Shown: positions 7,028 through 16,891, counted from the first letter of the stretch. The stretch: DNA of 64,000 nucleotides from Ensifer oleiphilus (GCF_013371465.1 NZ_JABWDU010000005.1:248001-312000), one strand, 5' to 3'. Program-made: numbers and translations. Notes: generated by a model not told the origin, from the sequence alone.

Positions 7028-7551
7028 AAGCGAAAAAGGAAAGGTGAAAACAGGATGCGAAACTGTTCTTTGGTCTCGTATGCCATCGCCGCATGGCAAT
7101 ACTCGATAACGGCCGACCAGGACGACAGGATATGCTTCTTGCGCAGGTCACTTTTCAGCGTCCGGTGGCCGATCGTTGAGACGAGCTTCAGGTCGAGCGC
7201 TACCGCTTCGCCGACACCCTTGACTTCCTGCAGCAGTGCGAGAGGCGCGCCGAACACGCCGGCGAGCGTGCCGAAACGGGCAAGCAACGCCTTGGCGATC
7301 GGCTTGGTGTCCTTTCGCGGGATCAGCCGAAACAGGAGCATTTCGAGGATTTCATAGTCGGCAAGCGCGGTATCGCCGTGCTCGCGATACCGGGTGCGTA
7401 ACCGGTCGCGGTGGCCAAGGTAATGCGCCTCCGCCGTCACAGAATCCGTGTCGGGTAAAGATGGAGCCTGCGGCAGGAGATCTGCAAAAAACGATCGTTC
7501 ATCCGCCGGCTGCGTCGCATCGCCTGCGGATGAACGGGCGTTTTTCTTCAT
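7015..7551 (-). pseudogene. radC: radC, truncated by element insertion
   Basis: Residues 1 to about 168 match RadC: a variable N-terminus, then the helix-hairpin-helix part ([56 protein letters not shown]) and the conserved [12 protein letters not shown]. At that point normal RadC continues into the JAMM/MPN domain with its HNHPSGD metal motif. Here it switches to a short unrelated tail ([10 protein letters not shown]) and stops at 7015. About 100 residues including all putative catalytic residues are missing. The ATG overlaps the map stop (ATGA), so transcription from map continues into it. The lost 3' portion should lie beyond position 1 at the other end of the element. Confidence 0.85.
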
Positions 7552-8387
7552 GCGGCGCCCATGGCGGCCATATCAGGCTTGAAGAGCCCGGCCGGTGAGA
7601 GGGTAAAGATCTCGCAGCCGTCCGCCGTCACGCCAACCGTATGTTCGTATTGCGCCGAGAGAGACCGGTCGCGAGTGACCGCCGTCCAACCATCGGCGAG
7701 CACTTTCACATGCGGGCGACCGAGATTGATCATCGGTTCGATGGTGAAGATCATGCCTTCGCGCAGTTCTGGCCCTTCGTTGGCGCGGCCATAATGCAGG
7801 ATATTCGGTGCATCGTGGAAAAGCCGGCCGACGCCATGTCCGCAGAAGTCACGCACGACGGAGCAGCGTTCGGCTTCCGCATAGACCTGGATCGCTTCGC
7901 CAATGGCGCCGGTGCGCGCGCCGGGGCGCACGGCTGCAATGCCGCGCATCAGACACTCATGCGTCACGTCGAGAAGCCGCTCGGCGGCACGTTTGATCTC
8001 GCCGACCGGATACATGCGGCTGGAATCGCCGTGCCAACCGTCGATCACATAGGTGACGTCGATGTTGACGATATCGCCGTCGCGAAGCGGCTTGTCGTTG
8101 GGAATGCCGTGGCAGACCACGTGGTTGATCGAAGTGCAGGAGGATTTCGTATAGCCGCGGTAGTTCAGCGTTGCGGGGAGCGCGCCGTTGTCCATGCCGA
8201 ATTCGAAGACGAAGCGATCGATCTCTTCGGTTGTCACACCCGGTCGCACCCGCGACACCAGCTCGTCGAGGCAACGCGCCGTCACCTGACAGGCCTTGCG
8301 CATGCCTTCAAACCCCTCCGGCCCGTAGAGGCGGATGACGCCGGTGTTTTTGTAGGGCGAAGACCCCGCCTCGATGTAAGTCACCAT
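7548..8387 (-). CDS. map: Methionine aminopeptidase type I
   Basis: Removes the initiator methionine from nascent cytosolic proteins. The 279-residue length fits the class with a short N-terminal extension. Metal ligands are visible in order: [16 protein letters not shown] with two Asp, [11 protein letters not shown] with His, [10 protein letters not shown] with Glu, and QYEHTVGV with Glu. NHVVCHGIP contains the substrate-binding His. ATG 8387 was kept because family members begin with a similar YIEAGSSP segment, although the ribosome site is poor. It overlaps radC by four bases and is upstream of it in transcription. Confidence 0.97.
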   Translation of the reverse strand: MVTYIEAGSSPYKNTGVIRLYGPEGFEGMRKACQVTARCLDELVSRVRPGVTTEEIDRFVFEFGMDNGALPATLNYRGYTKSSCTSINHVVCHGIPNDKPLRDGDIVNIDVTYVIDGWHGDSSRMYPVGEIKRAAERLLDVTHECLMRGIAAVRPGARTGAIGEAIQVYAEAERCSVVRDFCGHGVGRLFHDAPNILHYGRANEGPELREGMIFTIEPMINLGRPHVKVLADGWTAVTRDRSLSAQYEHTVGVTADGCEIFTLSPAGLFKPDMAAMGAA

Positions 8388-8588
8388 TCCAGAACTTTCA
8401 GTTGTTTCCTGTCTGATTTCATAATGCAGCAGGGGCGGCCTCGTCCACTCCCGCGCACCATGAGGAATTGAGTGCGCGATTCCGAGCTCAGTATTTCGGC
8501 GTGCGGCGCTTTTCCTGGCTCGTCATCAAGCCTACCGCGGAACAATGCCTGCGCCTATCCGTAGATTGTTGCAGGTTGGCAGCATCAC

Positions 8589-9320
8589 TCAGGCTGAGGT
8601 GCAAAGAGTGGCGACATTCGCGTCGTCGACGGCGATCAGGCCGATGGGCGCGATCTCCGTCGGCGATATCAGGCATTTCACCGCATAGGCCTCGACACCG
8701 CGCGCCATGGCGCGATCGAAGGCTGCGGCATATGCGGGGTCATAGTCGCGGCAGATCCTCAGGCTGTCACAATCACTGCGTTGCACGAGGTAGACCATGA
8801 TCGCGCGATGGCCGGCTTCAACCATGTCGCCCAGTTCTTCCAGGTGTTTTGCGCCGCGCGTGGTGGGACTGTCGGGAAACTCGGCCACGCCGCGGGTCCG
8901 GCTGAAATGCACGTTCTTGACCTCGACATAGGCGGAGCCGCGGACCGGATCGCTGAGCAGGATATCGATGCGCGAATTGCGCCCGTACTTCTGCTCGCGA
9001 GAAAGCGACTGGTAACGATGGAGATCGGAAATCAAACCGAGGCGAATGGCTTCTTCCGCCAGGCGGTTGGGCAGGCCGGTGTTGATGCCGACGAGCGTAT
9101 CGTCGGCCTCCACGATCTCCAGCATCTGCCGGTACTTTCGTGTCGGGCTGTCATGTTCCGACATCCAGATCCGCGAACCCGGCGTCGTCAGCCCGCGCAT
9201 CGAGCCGGTGTTGGGGCATGAGCCGGTCAATGCTGTGCCGTCCGGAAGGGTGGCGTCGAAAAGGAAGCGCTTGTAGCGTTGCACAAGTGTCGCGGGCACC
9301 AACGGCCGATCGAAGGTCAA
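8589..9320 (-). CDS. sfsA: SfsA, DNA/RNA nuclease family (sugar fermentation stimulation protein)
   Basis: About 243 residues; the family signature is clear from [18 protein letters not shown] at the N-terminus, then [10 protein letters not shown], the basic RIDILL region, [10 protein letters not shown] and [13 protein letters not shown]. The VEVKNV segment is the PD-(D/E)XK-like core. SfsA binds DNA and has been linked to sugar metabolism genes in E. coli; the physiological role in rhizobia is not established. No ATG fits: the frame extends far upstream into phaC, and TTG 9320 just before FDRP is the most reasonable start. It lies downstream of phaC on the same strand, with phaC's stop 21 bases upstream of the chosen start. 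Confidence 0.92.
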   Translation of the reverse strand: MTFDRPLVPATLVQRYKRFLFDATLPDGTALTGSCPNTGSMRGLTTPGSRIWMSEHDSPTRKYRQMLEIVEADDTLVGINTGLPNRLAEEAIRLGLISDLHRYQSLSREQKYGRNSRIDILLSDPVRGSAYVEVKNVHFSRTRGVAEFPDSPTTRGAKHLEELGDMVEAGHRAIMVYLVQRSDCDSLRICRDYDPAYAAAFDRAMARGVEAYAVKCLISPTEIAPIGLIAVDDANVATLCTSA

Positions 9321-9340
9321 GATTGATTTCCGTCTGTTCG

Positions 9341-11191
9341 TCAGGCGCGGGCGCGCACGTAAGAGCCGGGTGCTTCTTCCAGCGTGTTGAGCGTGCCACC
9401 GGGCTTGCGCGCAGGCACGCGCTTCTTGTCGAGCTTTTCGATCCACTGATGCCAATGCGGCCACCAGGACCCAGGCGTTTCCTTGGCCGTCTTGACCCAG
9501 TCGTCGAACTCTCCTTTGGGAGGGCCGCCTGTCCAGAACTGATATTTGCCTTTGTCCGGCGGATTGACGACGCCGGCGATGTGGCCGGATCCGGAAAGGA
9601 CATAGGTGACCTTGCCGCCGAACGACGAGGAGCCGACGAAGACGGACCGCGGAGGAGCGATATGATCTTCCTTCGTTGCGAGGTTGTAGATCGGAATCTT
9701 GACGTCGCCGAGCGACACCTGCTTGCCGGCCAGTATCATCTCGCCCTTCGACAGGCGGTTCTCCAGGTAGCAGTTGCGCAGGTAGAACGAGTGGTTGGCC
9801 GCCGGCATCCGGGTCGAATCGGAGTTCCAGTAGAGCAGGTCGAAGGGCAGGGGCTCCTGGCCCTTGAGGTAGTTGTTGACGAAGTAGGGCCAGATCAGCT
9901 CGGAGGCACGCAGCATGTTGAACGCCGTCGCCATCTTCGAACCGTCGAGATAACCAGTCGCCCGCATTCCCACTTCCATCTGGCTGATCTGGTCTTCATC
10001 GACGAAGACCTTGAGATCGCCGGCATGGGTGAAATCCACCTGCGTGGTAAACAGCGTCGCCGAGCGGATGCGTTCGTCGCCTTCGGCAGCGTGTAGCGCA
10101 AGCGTTGCGGCCAGCAGTGTTCCGCCGACGCAATAGCCGATGGCATTGACCTCCCGCTCGCCGGTCGCCTGTTCGACCGTGTCGAGCGCAAAGCCGATGC
10201 CTTCGCGCGCATAGGCTTCCCAATCCTTGGCCGCGTGCCGCTCGTCCGGGTTGACCCAGGAAATGACGAAGACGGTGTGCCCTTGGTCGACCGCCCACTT
10301 GATGAAGGATTTTTGTGGGTTGAGATCAAGGACGTAGAACTTGTTGATCCAGGGCGGGCAGATCAACAGGGGGTGCTTGAGGACAGTTTCCGTCGAAGCT
10401 TCGTACTGGATGACCTGACAGACGTCGCTCTGCGCGACGACCTTGCCGGGGGTGATGGCTATGTTTTCGCCGATGGCGAATTTGCTGGTATCGGTCTGGC
10501 GCATCTTCAGATCGCCCCGACCGGCAACCACATCCTCGGCAAACATCTGCATGCCCTTGACCAGATTGGCGCCGCTGGTCGCCACTGTTTCCCGGTAGAG
10601 CTGCGGATTGGTGGTGACGAAATTGGTCGGCGAGAGCGCGCTCGAGATCTGCCGGACATAGAAGGCAGCCTTGTGCTTGGTGTGATCGTCGAGGCCCTCG
10701 GCGTCGCGCACCATCTTGTCGGCCCAGTCCGACGTGATGAAATAGGCTTGCCGGACGAAGTCGAAAAACGGGTTCTTGACCCAGTCCTCATCGGTGAAGC
10801 GCTTGTCGGCGCGCTGCAGGCTGGCGGGATCGATGGCAGCCGCATCGCCGGACATGCGATGGAGTGTCCGAGACCACATTTCGAAGAAGCTGCCCATGAG
10901 ATGGGTCTGTGCTTCCAGCGTCCGGCGCGGATCGGAAAGCCAGTACTCGGAAACCCTCGACAGCGTCTTGACCATGTCGGTGACGGGCTCGGCAAAGACG
11001 TCGGATTTCTCGCCGGTTTCGCGCGGCGCAAGCCAGGCGGAAGCCGCCTTGCCAAGCTGTTCCATAGCGCGGGCAAGGTTGACCGCGAGGCCTTCCGGAT
11101 CCTTGACGATGTAGGGTTCAACGGACTTCGGGTCGAAGCCAGCAAAGCCGTCCTTGCCGGCGTGGCCTTCGGCATTCCTGTCTGCTGTCAC
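9341..11191 (-). CDS. phaC: Class I poly(3-hydroxyalkanoate) synthase
   Basis: Polymerises (R)-3-hydroxyacyl-CoA into PHA storage granules. The GTG at 11191, preceded by GGAGGAAA, gives 616 residues, the normal size of rhizobial class I enzymes; a longer frame to 11380 has no protein-like content. Landmarks are [19 protein letters not shown] near the N-terminus, the [16 protein letters not shown] motif, and the lipase-like box GYCVGG with catalytic Cys at about residue 354; the Asp and His of the triad follow further on, the His in [12 protein letters not shown]. The 5' end faces a small lipoprotein gene across 109 bases. Confidence 0.97.
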   Translation of the reverse strand: MTADRNAEGHAGKDGFAGFDPKSVEPYIVKDPEGLAVNLARAMEQLGKAASAWLAPRETGEKSDVFAEPVTDMVKTLSRVSEYWLSDPRRTLEAQTHLMGSFFEMWSRTLHRMSGDAAAIDPASLQRADKRFTDEDWVKNPFFDFVRQAYFITSDWADKMVRDAEGLDDHTKHKAAFYVRQISSALSPTNFVTTNPQLYRETVATSGANLVKGMQMFAEDVVAGRGDLKMRQTDTSKFAIGENIAITPGKVVAQSDVCQVIQYEASTETVLKHPLLICPPWINKFYVLDLNPQKSFIKWAVDQGHTVFVISWVNPDERHAAKDWEAYAREGIGFALDTVEQATGEREVNAIGYCVGGTLLAATLALHAAEGDERIRSATLFTTQVDFTHAGDLKVFVDEDQISQMEVGMRATGYLDGSKMATAFNMLRASELIWPYFVNNYLKGQEPLPFDLLYWNSDSTRMPAANHSFYLRNCYLENRLSKGEMILAGKQVSLGDVKIPIYNLATKEDHIAPPRSVFVGSSSFGGKVTYVLSGSGHIAGVVNPPDKGKYQFWTGGPPKGEFDDWVKTAKETPGSWWPHWHQWIEKLDKKRVPARKPGGTLNTLEEAPGSYVRARA

Positions 11192-11300
11192 CCGGTTTCC
11201 TCCACAGCATCTTGTTTGTTTTGTATTTTTACATTCTGCCCGAAAATGATTACAAGGGCTAGCGCATCGTCGCGCCACGATAACAGAGGTCTTTGTCAGT

Positions 11301-11609
11301 ATGCTCGCCGTCGGAAAACAGCGCTCCATCACCTGGGTTGCCGGGATCATTCTCCTCGGCACGCTCGCGGGCTGCAACACCCAGAAGACCCCGTTCGAAA
11401 ACTATCCCTCCGTCTACGGTCAGAAGCCGGCGGCGACGCAGCAGATGACCAATGAGGAAGCCGCCGATATGCAGGCGCGGTTGAGCTCGCTCGGTGCCGC
11501 GCGCAAATCCGGTTCCATCTCCGAAGCTGAGTATCAGCGTCGCATGAAGGAAATGCGTGCGCTTGCCGAAGACCACGGCTCCGACACGCTGAAACAGATC
11601 GCGAATTAG
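11301..11609 (+). CDS. Small lipoprotein with SHOCT-like C-terminus
   Basis: 102 residues. A signal sequence (MLAVGKQRSITWVAGIILLG, then TLAGC) ends in a lipobox with Cys at about residue 25, so it should be lipidated and attached to the envelope. The distal half, LGAARKSGSISEAEYQRRMKEM, has the helix-turn-helix rhythm of short SHOCT-type oligomerisation segments. AGAGG lies about 11 bases ahead of the ATG. Function is unknown; the gene is divergent from phaC and precedes the aminotransferase by about 125 bases. Confidence 0.8.
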   Translation: MLAVGKQRSITWVAGIILLGTLAGCNTQKTPFENYPSVYGQKPAATQQMTNEEAADMQARLSSLGAARKSGSISEAEYQRRMKEMRALAEDHGSDTLKQIAN

Positions 11610-11733
11610 CACTTGCGTTTCGGGTGATTTGGACGCAAAGCGTTCAATGGCCGCAGTGACGGCCGTTCACCAAAGCGCATGTTTTCGCGACGGCCAACCG
11701 CTGGCGGAGACGTGCGCCAAACGAGGTTTGGAG

Positions 11734-12951
11734 ATGGAAGAGTTTCACAAAGTCCGGCGTTTGCCGCCTTATGTTTTCGAACAGGTCAACCGTTTGAAAG
11801 CAAGCGCGCGAGCGGCCGGTGCTGACATCATCGACCTCGGCATGGGCAATCCGGATCTTCCCACTCCACAGTCGATTGTCGACAAGCTCTGCGAGGCCGT
11901 TCAGGACCCGCGCACGCATCGTTATTCGTCGTCGAAGGGCATTCCCGGGCTGCGTCGTGCCCAGGCCGCCTATTACGCCCGCCGCTTCGGCGTCAAATTG
12001 AACGCGGACACCCAGGTCGTTGCCACCCTTGGATCCAAGGAAGGCTTCGCCAATATGGCGCAGGCGATCACAGCACCTGGCGACGTGATCCTGTGCCCCA
12101 ATCCGACCTACCCGATCCATGCCTTCGGCTTCCTGATGGCAGGCGGCGTCATCCGCTCGATCTCGGTCGAGCCCGACGAGAGCTTCTTCGGACCACTGGA
12201 GCGCGCCGTTCGCCATTCGATCCCGAAACCGCTGGCGCTGATCCTCAACTATCCGTCGAACCCGACGGCGCAGGTGGCAACGCTCGACTTCTACAAGGAC
12301 GTGGTCGCATTCGCGAAGAAGCACGACATCATCGTGCTGTCGGATCTCGCTTATTCCGAGATCTACTTCAACGATGCTCCGCCGCCATCGGTCCTGGAAG
12401 TTCCGGGTGCGATCGACTGCACGGTCGAATTCACCTCGATGTCGAAGACCTTCTCCATGCCCGGCTGGCGCATGGGCTTTGCCGTTGGCAACGAGCGGCT
12501 GATCGCAGCATTGACGCGGGTGAAGTCCTATCTCGACTACGGTGCGTTCACGCCGATCCAGGTTGCCGCCACCCAGGCGCTCAACGGTGACGGCAGCGAC
12601 ATCGCCGAAGTCCGCAACATCTACAAGCGTCGTCGCGATGTGATGGTCGAAAGTTTCGGCAAGGCCGGTTTCGAGGTGCCGCCGCCGGCAGCCACGATGT
12701 TTGCCTGGGCGAAGATCCCTGAGAAGTTCCGCCATCTCGGATCGCTCGAGTTCTCCAAGCTGCTCGTCGAAAAGGCCGATGTGGCCGTGGCACCTGGCAT
12801 CGGCTTTGGCGAGCAGGGCGACGACTACGTACGTCTGGCACTCGTGGAAAACGAACACCGGATTCGCCAGGCGGCCCGCAACATCAAGAAATTCCTCTCC
12901 ACGGCTGACGAGACGATGCACAACGTCATCTCGCTCAACGCGCATCGGTAA
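11734..12951 (+). CDS. Class I/II PLP-dependent aminotransferase
   Basis: ATG 11734 starts MEEFHKVRRLPPYVFEQVNR and gives 405 residues; a longer frame from 11629 is not protein-like. Fold-type I features are clear: the NPDLPTP region, LGSKEGFANM, NYPSNPTAQ, DLAYSEIYF and SMSKTFSMPGWRMGF with the PLP lysine at about residue 238. Sequence style is that of the alanine/aspartate/LL-diaminopimelate-like group (AlaC type), transferring amino groups between amino acids and 2-oxo acids. The homoserine dehydrogenase gene follows 84 bases later, so a role in aspartate-family amino acid metabolism is likely but the exact substrate cannot be read. Confidence 0.9.
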   Translation: MEEFHKVRRLPPYVFEQVNRLKASARAAGADIIDLGMGNPDLPTPQSIVDKLCEAVQDPRTHRYSSSKGIPGLRRAQAAYYARRFGVKLNADTQVVATLGSKEGFANMAQAITAPGDVILCPNPTYPIHAFGFLMAGGVIRSISVEPDESFFGPLERAVRHSIPKPLALILNYPSNPTAQVATLDFYKDVVAFAKKHDIIVLSDLAYSEIYFNDAPPPSVLEVPGAIDCTVEFTSMSKTFSMPGWRMGFAVGNERLIAALTRVKSYLDYGAFTPIQVAATQALNGDGSDIAEVRNIYKRRRDVMVESFGKAGFEVPPPAATMFAWAKIPEKFRHLGSLEFSKLLVEKADVAVAPGIGFGEQGDDYVRLALVENEHRIRQAARNIKKFLSTADETMHNVISLNAHR

Positions 12952-12956
12952 AAGAC

Positions 12957-13011
12957 GGGGGCGTGCGGCGAGCACGCCCCTTCCACCACGGCCCCGCCGT
13001 TCTGGCGGGGC
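12957..13011 (+). promoter_or_regulatory. Two tandem perfect hairpins between aminotransferase and hom
   Basis: GGGGCGTGC (12958-12966) pairs with GCACGCCCC (12972-12980) across GGCGA. GCCCCGCC (12991-12998) pairs with GGCGGGGC (13004-13011) across GTTCT. They fill most of the 84-base gap. Neither is followed by a T-tract, so they are not simple intrinsic terminators; mRNA processing, stability or partial attenuation before hom are possible. Confidence 0.5.
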
Positions 13012-13035
13012 GCCTTCACATGTTAGGAAATGGCT

Positions 13036-14358
13036 ATGGCAGATGCCCTCAAAATTGGCATTGCGGGCTTGGGTACCGTCGGTGCCTCGCTCGTGCGGAT
13101 CCTCCAGGATCGTCGCGAGATGCTGGCAACGACATGTGGCAGGGCAATCGAGATTACAGCAGTCACGGCGCGTGACCGCTCCAAGGATCGTGGCGTCGAT
13201 CTTTCCAACGCGACCTGGTTCGAGGACGCGGTTTCGCTCGCTGCCAATGCCGATATCGATGTTTTCATCGAGCTGATGGGCGGCTCCGGCGATCCGGCCT
13301 ATGCCGCCGTCAAGACGGCGCTTGGCCGTGGCATCCATGTCGTCACCGCCAACAAGGCGCTGCTGGCAGCCCACGGCATCGAGCTTGCAGCGATCGCGGA
13401 GAACAAGGGCGCGCTGCTCAACTACGAAGCGGCCGTGGCCGGTGGCATTCCGGTCATCAAGGCCCTGCGCGAATCCATGACCGGCAACACGATCTCGCGC
13501 GTCTATGGGATCATGAACGGCACCTGCAACTACATCCTGACCAAGATGGAAAAGGAAGGGCTGTCCTTCGAGGCCTGCCTGAAGGAAGCCCAGCGGCTCG
13601 GATATGCCGAGGCTGACCCGGCTTTCGACATCGAAGGCAATGATACGGCGCACAAGCTGTCGATCCTGACGAGCCTTGCCTTCGGCACTGCAATTGCTGC
13701 TGACGACATCTACCTCGAAGGCATCACCAACATTTCCATCGACGATATCAATGCCGCGGCCGATCTCGGATACCGGATCAAGCTTCTTGGTGTCGCCCAA
13801 CGCACCGAAAGCGGCATCGAGCAGCGCGTGCATCCGACGATGGTCCCCTATGATTCGGTGATCGCCCAGGTCGACGGCGTCACCAATGCGGTGGCGATCG
13901 AATCGGATATTCTCGGCGAGTTGCTGATGGTCGGCCCCGGTGCCGGCGGCAACGCTACGGCATCCGCCGTTCTCGGTGATGTCGCCGATATCGCCAAGAG
14001 CCGCCCGGGTGCCCAGCATGTGCCGGCATTCGGTCGTCCGACCAATGCGCTGCTGCCCTACAAGCGCGCCCAGATCCAGAGCCATGAAGGCGGTTATTTC
14101 ATCCGCCTGAAGGTCGTCGATCGAACCGGCGTGTTCGCAAGCATCGCATCGCGCATGGCCGAAAACGGCATTTCGCTGGAATCGATCATGCAGCATTCCA
14201 AGCATCCGAAAGAATCGGACGAGCCGCAGACGATCATTCTCGTGACGCACGCGACCGCCGAGCATTCGGTGCGCGATGCGATCGTGGCGATCAAGAGTGA
14301 AGGCTATCTGGTCGGTGAACCGCAGGTAATCCGCATCGAGCGGCCGAAGGCGGCCTGA
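13036..14358 (+). CDS. hom: Homoserine dehydrogenase
   Basis: Reduces aspartate semialdehyde to homoserine with NAD(P)H, the branch toward threonine and methionine. The ATG at 13036 (MADALKIGIAG) has AGGA 8 bases upstream; the ATG at 13030 is too close to it. The 440 residues show the nucleotide-binding GLGTVG at the N-terminus, TANKALLAAHG, the catalytic-domain segment YEAAVAGGIPVIKALRES, MNGTCNYILT and GYAEADPAFDIEGNDTAHK, and a C-terminal ACT domain (roughly residues 350-430) expected to bind threonine for feedback. A strong terminator follows, separating it from recJ. Confidence 0.97.
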   Translation: MADALKIGIAGLGTVGASLVRILQDRREMLATTCGRAIEITAVTARDRSKDRGVDLSNATWFEDAVSLAANADIDVFIELMGGSGDPAYAAVKTALGRGIHVVTANKALLAAHGIELAAIAENKGALLNYEAAVAGGIPVIKALRESMTGNTISRVYGIMNGTCNYILTKMEKEGLSFEACLKEAQRLGYAEADPAFDIEGNDTAHKLSILTSLAFGTAIAADDIYLEGITNISIDDINAAADLGYRIKLLGVAQRTESGIEQRVHPTMVPYDSVIAQVDGVTNAVAIESDILGELLMVGPGAGGNATASAVLGDVADIAKSRPGAQHVPAFGRPTNALLPYKRAQIQSHEGGYFIRLKVVDRTGVFASIASRMAENGISLESIMQHSKHPKESDEPQTIILVTHATAEHSVRDAIVAIKSEGYLVGEPQVIRIERPKAA

Positions 14359-14382
14359 TTCCCGGCAAAACTGTTGAGAAAG

Positions 14383-14419
14383 GGCCCCATCGATCACTGG
14401 CATCGGTGGGGCCTTTTTT
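14383..14419 (+). terminator. Intrinsic terminator after hom
   Basis: GGCCCCATCGAT (14383-14394) pairs with ATCGGTGGGGCC (14402-14413) with one mismatch across a 7-base loop, followed by six T. This is a strong rho-independent terminator for the hom transcript. Confidence 0.9.
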
Positions 14420-14474
14420 ATGCCGGGTTTTGCTGGCGCGCGTCGTTCGCTAAGAACGAGAAGATTTTGGACGG

Positions 14475-16286
14475 ATGAGCAGTATGGAAGAACCGGTAGA
14501 TCCGATACAGCGAGCATTCCTGGGCGTGGAACGATCGATCAGCGGTCAACGCTGGGTGTCGCGTCTCGATCAGGCCGGCCAGAACCGGGCGCTGGCGATC
14601 AGCCAGGTCCACGGCTATTCCGATCTGATCGGCCGGGTGCTGGCCGGACGTGGCGTTTCGCTCGACGATGCCGCAACCTTCCTCGACCCGACGCTTCGCG
14701 CGCTGATGCCCGACCCGGACACCTTGACCGATTGCCGCAAGGCGGCAGAACGCCTGTCGTTGGCGATTTCCCGGCGCGAGAAGGTGGTCGTCTTTGGCGA
14801 TTATGATGTCGATGGCGCAGCGTCGTCGGCGCTCATGGCGCGCTTTCTCGCGCATTTCGGGCTCGAAGTCGAGATCTATATCCCCGACCGGATATTCGAA
14901 GGCTACGGCCCCAATCCGCAGGCGATCGAGCAACTGATCGACAACGGGGCGAAGCTGATCGTCACCGTCGACTGTGGCTCGACCAGCCATGAATCACTGG
15001 CCGTCGCCGCGAAGCGCGGCATCGACGTCGTCGTCATCGACCACCACCAGGTTGGCGCGACGCTGCCGCCGTGCCATGCGCTCGTTAACCCCAACCGGGA
15101 GGACGATCTCTCCGGCCAGGGACACCTTTGCGCGGCCGGCGTCGTCTATCTCGTTCTCGTCAACGCGGTGCGCGTGCTGCGCGCCACCGGTGACGCGCGC
15201 GTCGCATCCTTCGATCTGCTGGCGCAGCTCGATCTCGTGGCGCTTGCGACGGTGTGTGACGTGGTGCCGCTAAAGGGGCTCAATCGCGCCTATGTCGTCA
15301 AGGGACTGATTGCAGCGCGACACATGGGCAATGTCGGGCTGGCGGCGCTATTGCGCAAGGCGGCCATCGGTGGTCCGGTGACGCCTTATCATCTCGGCTT
15401 TCTGGTCGGACCGCGCATCAATGCCGGCGGACGCATCGGTGACGCGGCGCTTGGTAGTCGCCTCCTGACGATGGAGGACAGCGCTGCCGCGGAAACGATC
15501 GCAGCTCGGCTCGACGAGCTCAACCGCGAACGGCAGGCAATGGAAGCCGCGATGCTGGCCGAGGCGGAAGCGGAAGTTCTGGCCGAATACGGGACGGGCG
15601 AGGGTGCCTCTGTGATCGTGACGGCGCGAGAGAACTGGCACCCGGGCATCGTCGGGCTGATTGCAGCAAGGATCAAGGAAAAGTTCCGCCGTCCAACCTT
15701 TGCCATTGCCTTTGATCCGAATGGTCGCGGCACGGGATCAGGCCGGTCGATCGCCGGCTTCGATATGGGCAAGATGGTTCGTGCCGCCGTCGATGGCGGA
15801 TTGTTGGTGAAGGGCGGCGGCCATGCAATGGCGGCCGGCTTGACGGTCGAGCGGCCAAACCTCGGCCGGTTGCGGCAATTCTTTGAGGAGAAAGCCGAGG
15901 CGGCTGTCCGTGATCTCGTTGCGGTGCAGACGCTCAAGGTCGATGGTGCGCTGGGTGCGTCGGGCGCAACATTGGAACTGATCGATCTCTTGGAGCAGGC
16001 GGGCCCCTATGGCTCCGCCCATCCACAGCCTGTCTTTGCCTTCCCGTCGCATCGGCTGCGCGACTGCCGTCAGGTCGGGGCCAACCACATCAAGGTGACG
16101 CTTGAGGGCCAGGATGGCAGTCGCCTCGACGGCATCGCTTTCCGGGCAGTGGAAACGCCGCTCGGCGACTTCCTGTTTGCCAGCCGCGGTGCATCGATCC
16201 ACGTTGCCGGCTCGGTTTCAGCCGATCTCTGGCAGGGCCAGCGTCGCGTCCAGCTGCGCGTCAGTGATGCTGCCAAGGCATTCTAG
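14475..16286 (+). CDS. recJ: Single-stranded-DNA-specific exonuclease RecJ
   Basis: 5'-3' exonuclease of recombination and mismatch repair. 603 residues, usual family size. DHH-phosphoesterase motifs are in order: GDYDVDGAAS at about residue 109, the DCGS motif (TVDCGSTSH), and VIDHHQ at about residue 188; the DHHA1 part appears as GHAMAAGLTV, followed by an OB-like C-terminus. Two nearby ATGs (14475 and 14484) are possible starts. The upstream terminator at 14383 suggests its own promoter in the 55-base gap or just inside it. Confidence 0.97.
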   Translation: MSSMEEPVDPIQRAFLGVERSISGQRWVSRLDQAGQNRALAISQVHGYSDLIGRVLAGRGVSLDDAATFLDPTLRALMPDPDTLTDCRKAAERLSLAISRREKVVVFGDYDVDGAASSALMARFLAHFGLEVEIYIPDRIFEGYGPNPQAIEQLIDNGAKLIVTVDCGSTSHESLAVAAKRGIDVVVIDHHQVGATLPPCHALVNPNREDDLSGQGHLCAAGVVYLVLVNAVRVLRATGDARVASFDLLAQLDLVALATVCDVVPLKGLNRAYVVKGLIAARHMGNVGLAALLRKAAIGGPVTPYHLGFLVGPRINAGGRIGDAALGSRLLTMEDSAAAETIAARLDELNRERQAMEAAMLAEAEAEVLAEYGTGEGASVIVTARENWHPGIVGLIAARIKEKFRRPTFAIAFDPNGRGTGSGRSIAGFDMGKMVRAAVDGGLLVKGGGHAMAAGLTVERPNLGRLRQFFEEKAEAAVRDLVAVQTLKVDGALGASGATLELIDLLEQAGPYGSAHPQPVFAFPSHRLRDCRQVGANHIKVTLEGQDGSRLDGIAFRAVETPLGDFLFASRGASIHVAGSVSADLWQGQRRVQLRVSDAAKAF

Positions 16287-16497
16287 CCGGCAAACCTGCG
16301 CGCGAACCTCGATTTCTCTCGATCTGTGGTGCGGCTTGAACGGAACTGTTTCCGCAGGCACGACTCTGCTTGTGAGCCGTGAGGGTACGGCATGGCAGGC
16401 GAGGGAGCACTTTGTTTGCCGGGATTGGAATGCGGACGTTTCCGGCCCCGTGATGGCGGGCAGACCAAATCGCAACAATGTCCGGGAAGGGTCACAG

Positions 16498-16572
16498 TGG
16501 CACGCCCTAGGGGAGTCGAACCCCTCTTCCCAGAATGAAAATCTGGTGTCCTAACCGATAGACGAAGGGCGC
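16498..16572 (-). tRNA. tRNA-Glu (UUC), copy 1
   Basis: Minus-strand cloverleaf, 75 bases including encoded CCA. Acceptor GCGCCCT pairs with AGGGCGT (a terminal G-T wobble); D arm TCGTC... TTAGGAC; anticodon stem CCAGA/TCTGG with loop TTTTCAT, anticodon TTC; T arm GAGGGGTTCGACTCCCCT. Identical to the other two copies. Confidence 0.96.
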
Positions 16573-16589
16573 ACTTGCTGTGTGGGCGT

Positions 16590-16618
16590 CTTATAGTCAG
16601 CACTCTTTCCGGCTGCAA
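16590..16618 (-). promoter_or_regulatory. Promoter of tRNA-Glu copy 1
   Basis: Minus strand TTGCAG (16613-16618), 17-base spacer, TATAAG (16590-16595), which lies about 18 bases ahead of the tRNA 5' end. The same spacing and hexamers precede the other two copies. An AT-rich stretch lies immediately upstream. Confidence 0.8.
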
Positions 16619-16770
16619 GCGCTAATGTTGATATTTTCAAGGTTTTTCTGTGAAAAATGCCGGAAGAATCAAGGGCTAAGAATGCGGCGCTCATCGTCGA
16701 AGCGAAGAGGCGGGCGGTCGCCGCAACCGGGCTAAATCGGAAATAAGTGTGGTGGGGAAGTGGATCACAG

Positions 16771-16845
16771 TGGCACGCCCTAGGGGAGTCGAACCCCTCT
16801 TCCCAGAATGAAAATCTGGTGTCCTAACCGATAGACGAAGGGCGC
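16771..16845 (-). tRNA. tRNA-Glu (UUC), copy 2
   Basis: Sequence identical to the copy at 16498-16572, with encoded CCA and anticodon TTC. It begins 273 bases after copy 1. Confidence 0.96.
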
Positions 16846-16862
16846 ACTTGCTGTGTGCGCGC

Positions 16863-16891
16863 CTTATAGTCAGCGCCATTGTAGACTGCAA
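16863..16891 (-). promoter_or_regulatory. Promoter of tRNA-Glu copy 2
   Basis: Minus strand TTGCAG (16886-16891), 17-base spacer, TATAAG (16863-16868). Same architecture as copy 1. Confidence 0.8.

Noticed and set aside
8500-8588. Possible EcfG-like GGAAC...CGTA on the plus strand near 8538
   Set aside because: Second element is CGTA, not CGTT, and no plus-strand gene follows.
11644-14517. 957-residue frame on the minus strand opposite the aminotransferase and hom
   Set aside because: Antisense shadow of two clearly conserved genes.
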